DNA from: JBAZOY01 sp041648505 | GTDB taxonomy: Bacteria; Desulfobacterota; Syntrophia; Syntrophales; CG2-30-49-12 | Reading direction: 5' to 3' | Length of the DNA: 8,706 nucleotides | NCBI GenBank assembly: GCA_041648505.1 | Contig: JBAZOY010000083.1 | Location: 1 to 8,706, forward strand | In this document: one piece after another, positions 5,360 to 8,706 of the stretch | Layout: the number at the start of each line of letters is the position of its first letter | How positions within the stretch are numbered: the stretch's first letter is position 1 | The notes under the pieces: generated by a model | Told to the model about the DNA's origin: nothing | The model's input: only the letters and a program-made list of their open reading frames with translations | Databases searched by the model: none | Position numbers and translations under genes: made by a program

Positions 5360-7915
5360 ATGACAAAAAATATTGAGATCAACGGCATCAAAGGTCTTTC
5401 TGAACATGATGCAGCAGAGCGGTTGAAGGAGGAAGGACCTAACGAATTGCCTTCCAGCAAAAAGCGCAGTTTTTGGGCCATTGCCTACGAAGTCACACGC
5501 GAACCGATGTTTTTGATGCTGGTGGCATGTGGTGCTCTCTATTTTTTCCTGGGTGATATGGGAGAGGCTTTAATGCTGCTGGGCTTCGTTTTTGTCGTCA
5601 TCGGGATTACGCTTTACCAGGAAAGAAAAACCGAACGAGCGCTGGAAGCCCTGCGTGACCTTTCCAGCCCTCGCGCTCGGGTTATCCGAGATGGAAAGCA
5701 AATACGAATTGCCGGTCGCGAGGTTGTTCGGGGGGACATCTTGATTTTGAATGAAGGGGACCGTGTTCCGGCCGACGCAGTCATTCTCTCCTGTGTTAAT
5801 TTATCGGTAAACGAATCACTATTAACAGGCGAATCTGTCCCGGTCAGAAAAGTAGCGGGCAACAGTCATCTGGATATGGGCCGTCCCGGTGGAGATGACC
5901 TGCCGTTTGTTTACTCCAGCACACTGGTCGTTCAGGGTCAGGGGATCGCCCAAGTGCTGACTACGGGACTCCGCACCGAAATCGGTAAAATAGGCAAAGC
6001 TTTGCAAAGTCTGGAGCCGGAACAGACATTGCTGCAAAAAGAGACTGGCCGTTTGGTGCGCAAGCTTGCCGTTATTGGTTTGACACTCTGTGTCGTGGTG
6101 GTGATCGTCTTTGGGCTTACACGCGGTGATTGGTTGAACGGCCTTCTGGCAGGGATTACCCTGGCGATGGCCACACTGCCTGAGGAGTTCCCCGTAGTGC
6201 TTACGGTCTTTCTGGCGATAGGGGCCTGGCGTATTTCGCAAAAAAAAGTTCTCACTCGCCGCGTTCCGGCGATTGAGACACTTGGCTCTACCACGGTGTT
6301 GTGTGTTGATAAAACCGGCACTCTGACAGTTAATCGTATGTCAGTTAAAAAGCTTTTTGCCAAGGGGGAGTTTTTGGAAATTGGTTGTTCACCAGAGCTG
6401 TTGCCCGAAATTTTTCATGGACTTGTAGAGTTCAGTATTTTGGCCGGCCAAATAGACCCCTTTGATCCGATGGAAAAGGCGATCAGGGAACTTGGAGAGC
6501 AATATCTGACACAAACGGAGCATATTCACCGGAACTGGACTATGCTCCATGAATACCCGTTATCAAGAGAGTTACTTGCCCTTTCACGCGTTTGGAAATC
6601 GCCGGGTGACTCAGGCTGTGTGATTGCCGTAAAAGGTGCGCCTGAGGCCATAGCTGACCTGTGTCATTTTGATACTGCACAAGCCGAAAAGCTCGCCATG
6701 CAGATCAATGTTATGGCCGAGGAGGGGTTGCGTGTTCTGGGTGTGGCCAAAGCATGCTTCGGAGGAAGCAGCTTGCCTGATTTGCAGCACGACTATCAGT
6801 TCCAATTCCTTGGGTTGATAGGGCTGGCCGACCCGATTAGACCGACGGTTCCCGATGCTGTTCGGGAATGTTATGCCGCAGGGATTCGTGTGGTCATGAT
6901 CACTGGAGACTATCCGGGAACCGCACGGAATATTGCACGGCAGATTGGGCTCAGATCTGATGATCAGTTCATCACGGGTCCCGACCTGGATAAAATGAAC
7001 GATTCGGAACTTCAGAAGCGCATAAACACGGTAAACATCTTTGCGCGGGTCGTGCCGGAACAAAAGCTACGCCTGGTCAACGCCTTTAAGGTCAACGGAG
7101 AAATTGTCGCCATGACGGGGGATGGCGTGAACGACGCGCCGGCCCTGAAATCGGCACACATCGGCATTGCCATGGGTGGCCGTGGCACGGATGTCGCTCG
7201 TGAGTCTTCGGCGCTGGTTTTGCTGGATGACGATTTTTCGTCTATCGTTCAGGCCGTCAAGATGGGACGGAGAATCTTTGACAATATCAGAAAAGCAATT
7301 GCCTACATTTTTGCCATACATGTTCCGATTGCCGGGATGTCCTTGATTCCGGTCCTGCTTAAATGGCCATTGGTGCTCCTGCCGGTTCATGTAGTTTTCT
7401 TGGAGTTGATTATCGATCCGGCCTGTTCCCTCGTCTTTGAAGCGGAGTCTGAAGAAACAGATGTCATGAGCCGTCCGCCCCGAAATCCCCAGGAGCTCCT
7501 TTTCAGCAGGAGGACTCTGGTCATGAGTCTTATGCAGGGCATGAGTGTGTTGTTCGTTATTTTGTGTGTTTTCGCTATTTCTATATACCGTGGTCAGGGG
7601 GAACTCGACGCACGTGCTTTGACCTTTACCACTTTGATTATTGCCAACCTGGGTTTGATCCTGACAAACCGTTCGTGGTCTTGTACCATCTTGAACACTC
7701 TGCGATCAAAGAATCCGGCGTTGCTGTGCGTATTAGGGGGAGCGGCGGTTTTTCTCGGAGCAGTCCTTTACATTCCCTTCCTTCGCAGCTTGTTCCGTTT
7801 TTCTACATTACACTTGGTTGACCTGGCGATCTGTTTGTCTGCCGGCATAATCAGCATTGCATGGTTCGAGGGGCTTAAAATGGTTAAGCATCGCAAAGGG
7901 CGATTAAAAAAGTGA
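5360..7915 (+). CDS. Cation-transporting P-type ATPase, P2-like
   Basis: 851 residues, a full-length pump; ATG with GGTGGGG (5346-5352) at 7 nt. The N-terminal cation-ATPase domain is present (GLSEHDAAERLKEEGPNELP). Ten membrane segments can be placed at about 47-65, 69-86, 235-254, 261-290, 645-668, 672-690, 722-742, 754-770, 787-806 and 818-838. The actuator has TGES (156-159); the phosphorylation motif is DKTGTLT (D317); the nucleotide domain has KGAPE (425-429); the hinge has TGD (515-517) and TGDGVND (586-592). No heavy-metal HMA domain and no CPC motif are present, so it is not a P1B pump. The ion site differs from SERCA: M4 has PEEFP (274-278) where SERCA has PEGLP, and M6 has ELIIDPACS with D686 at the D800 position and E682 in place of N796. 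M5 (AIHVPIAG) lacks the acidic residue of SERCA site I, implying at most one Ca-like site. Substrate (Ca, Mn, Mg or other) cannot be read from sequence. Confidence 0.95.
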   Translation: MTKNIEINGIKGLSEHDAAERLKEEGPNELPSSKKRSFWAIAYEVTREPMFLMLVACGALYFFLGDMGEALMLLGFVFVVIGITLYQERKTERALEALRDLSSPRARVIRDGKQIRIAGREVVRGDILILNEGDRVPADAVILSCVNLSVNESLLTGESVPVRKVAGNSHLDMGRPGGDDLPFVYSSTLVVQGQGIAQVLTTGLRTEIGKIGKALQSLEPEQTLLQKETGRLVRKLAVIGLTLCVVVVIVFGLTRGDWLNGLLAGITLAMATLPEEFPVVLTVFLAIGAWRISQKKVLTRRVPAIETLGSTTVLCVDKTGTLTVNRMSVKKLFAKGEFLEIGCSPELLPEIFHGLVEFSILAGQIDPFDPMEKAIRELGEQYLTQTEHIHRNWTMLHEYPLSRELLALSRVWKSPGDSGCVIAVKGAPEAIADLCHFDTAQAEKLAMQINVMAEEGLRVLGVAKACFGGSSLPDLQHDYQFQFLGLIGLADPIRPTVPDAVRECYAAGIRVVMITGDYPGTARNIARQIGLRSDDQFITGPDLDKMNDSELQKRINTVNIFARVVPEQKLRLVNAFKVNGEIVAMTGDGVNDAPALKSAHIGIAMGGRGTDVARESSALVLLDDDFSSIVQAVKMGRRIFDNIRKAIAYIFAIHVPIAGMSLIPVLLKWPLVLLPVHVVFLELIIDPACSLVFEAESEETDVMSRPPRNPQELLFSRRTLVMSLMQGMSVLFVILCVFAISIYRGQGELDARALTFTTLIIANLGLILTNRSWSCTILNTLRSKNPALLCVLGGAAVFLGAVLYIPFLRSLFRFSTLHLVDLAICLSAGIISIAWFEGLKMVKHRKGRLKK

Positions 7916-8140
7916 ACTGGAAGAAGTTGATAAAGTGACCGGGTGAATCTCATTATTTTTCGATTACCAGATTCGCTTCTGGAAAGAGCTCAAGGTGAGA
8001 TATTAATACAAAAAGTGGAATCGTTCTTCCTGTCATCAAAGGGGGCATTAAATCTAAGCGTAATCCAGCTGCATTGTTACTGGTTTGGAGGAGTATTATG
8101 AAAAACGTCAACAAAGGACTACGATAATTATTAGCGCCCC

Positions 8141-8160
8141 AGGCCGCCTATGGTGGTCCT
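8141..8160. repeat. GC-rich hairpin in the ATPase downstream region
   Basis: AGGCCGCC-TAT-GGTGG(T)CCT: an 8-bp stem with one G-T pair and a one-base bulge around a three-base loop. It is strong but lacks the T-run of a terminator. It begins 13 nt after the stop of the nine-codon frame at 8098-8127, so an attenuator-like role is conceivable. A nearby AGCGCCC motif recurs at 8133 and 8242. Confidence 0.4.
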
Positions 8161-8282
8161 ATATCATAATTAACTTGTATTTGTTTGGTCCCCTCCTCGC
8201 TACCATTTGAAAAGTCGAGGACTGGAGGTGAAGCTGGTGTAAGCGCCCACCATGTAAAAAACGTTTTGTGGCCATTATTTCA

Positions 8283-8311
8283 TTGACATATAAGGCCGTT
8301 CTTCTTATACT
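8283..8311 (+). promoter_or_regulatory. Near-consensus sigma70 promoter with no obvious client gene
   Basis: TTGACA (8283-8288, 6 of 6), exactly 17 nt, TATACT (8306-8311, 5 of 6). It is the best promoter match in the window. Transcription would start near 8318 and run through the repeat-rich stretch to the right edge. It could drive a small RNA, a relic gene or a gene beyond the window. Confidence 0.55.
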
Positions 8312-8441
8312 TCTTCCTCACAGAAGCAATGTCTTATCAAAAAAAGTCGGGGAATATAGGATTGAGAATTAGGCACGGCGGATTACCAAGTAAAAGCGTA
8401 AATGGATTCTAAAAGCGAGAGCTTTGAAAAACTGCCAATTA

Positions 8442-8468
8442 TGTCATTTCGACCGAAGGGAGAAATCT
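8442..8468. repeat. REP-like interspersed palindromic element
   Basis: The core ATTTC (8446-8450) ... GAAAT (8462-8466) forms a hairpin: five base pairs, tandem G-A mismatches, CC/GG, then a tiny GAA loop. The sequence around GTCATTTCGACCGAAGGGAG matches, from memory, a short repeat scattered through many bacterial genomes (often mis-translated as SFRPKGEI). An adjacent inverted copy of its edge, GAGAAAT (8460-8466) with ATTTCTC (8490-8496), suggests a second, opposing half-element. Confidence 0.5.
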
Positions 8469-8564
8469 ATAATAGTTCAAAATATCTAAATTTCTCGTCG
8501 CCAGTGCTCCTCATGCTATGCCCGGCATGCTCGGCGCAAAAAACAGCGATTTCTTTTAAGAATC

Positions 8565-8583
8565 ACAATAATGCAATTATTGT
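8565..8583. repeat. Perfect AT-rich palindrome
   Basis: ACAATAAT (8565-8572) and ATTATTGT (8576-8583) are perfect 8-bp arms around GCA. It is not followed by a T-run. It lies between the REP-like element and the insertion-sequence-like edge; its role is unknown, possibly a repeat component or a regulator site. Confidence 0.45.
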
Positions 8584-8599
8584 CGAAACGTGAATTTAA

Positions 8600-8706
8600 G
8601 AACAGTGGGGCTGTTGAAAAAGCCCTGTTCCAATTATGCTGCGATATAAAAACTTCTTACTGAAAAAGGATATTTTGTCCCAAAACTTGATAACGCCTTA
8701 CAAATA
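8600..8706. mobile_element. Possible terminal end of an insertion sequence running off the window
   Basis: GAACA (8600-8604), GTG bulge, GGGCT (8608-8612), loop GTTGAAAA, then AGCCCTGTTC (8621-8630) form a 10-bp interrupted hairpin. The string GGGGCTGTTGAAAAAG resembles, from memory, the terminal inverted repeats of some DDE-transposase elements such as the IS1182 group. No transposase is visible before the window ends; the frame opening at 8636 has no ribosome site. The call rests on resemblance alone. Confidence 0.25.

Larger units (their letters stand above)
7916..8706. other. Gene-poor tail with promoter, palindromes and repeat-like elements
   Basis: About 790 bases with no convincing protein gene on either strand. 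A long-loop inverted repeat follows the ATPase (GTGAATCT 7943-7950 with AGATTCGC 7979-7986, one G-T pair), but without a T-run, so no terminator is called. At 8087-8127 a strong ribosome site leads a nine-residue frame. Further right are a hairpin (8141-8160), a near-consensus promoter (8283-8311), a REP-like element (8442-8468), AT-rich palindromes and a sequence resembling an insertion-sequence end at the right edge. The 63-residue plus-strand frame at 8402-8593 runs through the repeats and is not considered real. Confidence 0.6.

Noticed and set aside
7943..7986. Inverted repeat after the ATPase as a terminator
   Set aside because: The loop is about 28 nt and no T-run follows, so it is not a convincing Rho-independent terminator.
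8402..8593. 63-codon frame containing SFRPKGEI
   Set aside because: It is a translation of the REP-like repeat and the following palindromes; such frames are common artefacts and it lacks a ribosome site.
1..8706. CRISPR array, rRNA or known riboswitch
   Set aside because: No regularly spaced direct repeats, no rRNA-like conserved stretches and no riboswitch core that I recognise were found on either strand.

Overview
The window comes from a bacterium with bacterial promoters, Shine-Dalgarno sites and CCA-encoding tRNA genes. A signal peptide, a c-type haem motif and an iscU/iscS pair that resembles archaeal and anaerobe versions suggest a Gram-negative anaerobe, for example of the Desulfobacterota, Nitrospirota or anammox planctomycete type. 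That placement is inference; nothing here fixes the taxon.

Layout: (1) Positions 1-904, minus strand: the 5' part of a membrane-anchored GAF-domain sensor that starts at TTG and runs off the left edge. (2) Positions 905-1531: an AT-rich divergent intergenic region with a sigma70-like promoter and an inverted repeat ahead of the next operon. (3) Positions 1532-3244: a two-gene operon of an IscU scaffold with an extra C-terminal zinc ribbon and a NifS/IscS-family protein whose PLP-binding lysine is replaced by Gln. (4) Positions 3370-3840: a single-domain UspA protein. It is followed by tandem tRNA genes, Gln(CTG) with a damaged T-arm and Glu(CTC), and by a clear Rho-independent terminator. (5) Positions 4299-4694: a small exported Cys-rich protein behind its own good promoter. 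(6) Positions 4839-4967: a 42-codon frame with a CxxCH haem site, probably the remnant of a dihaem cytochrome c. (7) Positions 5036-7915: a zf-TFIIB zinc-ribbon protein followed by a full-length P2-like cation-transporting P-type ATPase, probably co-transcribed. (8) Positions 7916-8706: about 0.8 kb without a convincing gene. It holds a near-consensus promoter with no obvious client, several palindromes, a REP-like element and, at the right edge, a sequence resembling an insertion-sequence end.

Functional themes are Fe-S cluster assembly, stress response, ion transport and signal sensing; they are not evidently one pathway. The most notable item is the IscU/IscS pair. The scaffold keeps all three cluster cysteines. 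The desulfurase-like partner keeps its catalytic-loop cysteine but has lost the lysine, and probably the phosphate-binding Ser and His, needed for ordinary PLP chemistry. It may work as a scaffold partner or sulfur acceptor rather than as a classical cysteine desulfurase.
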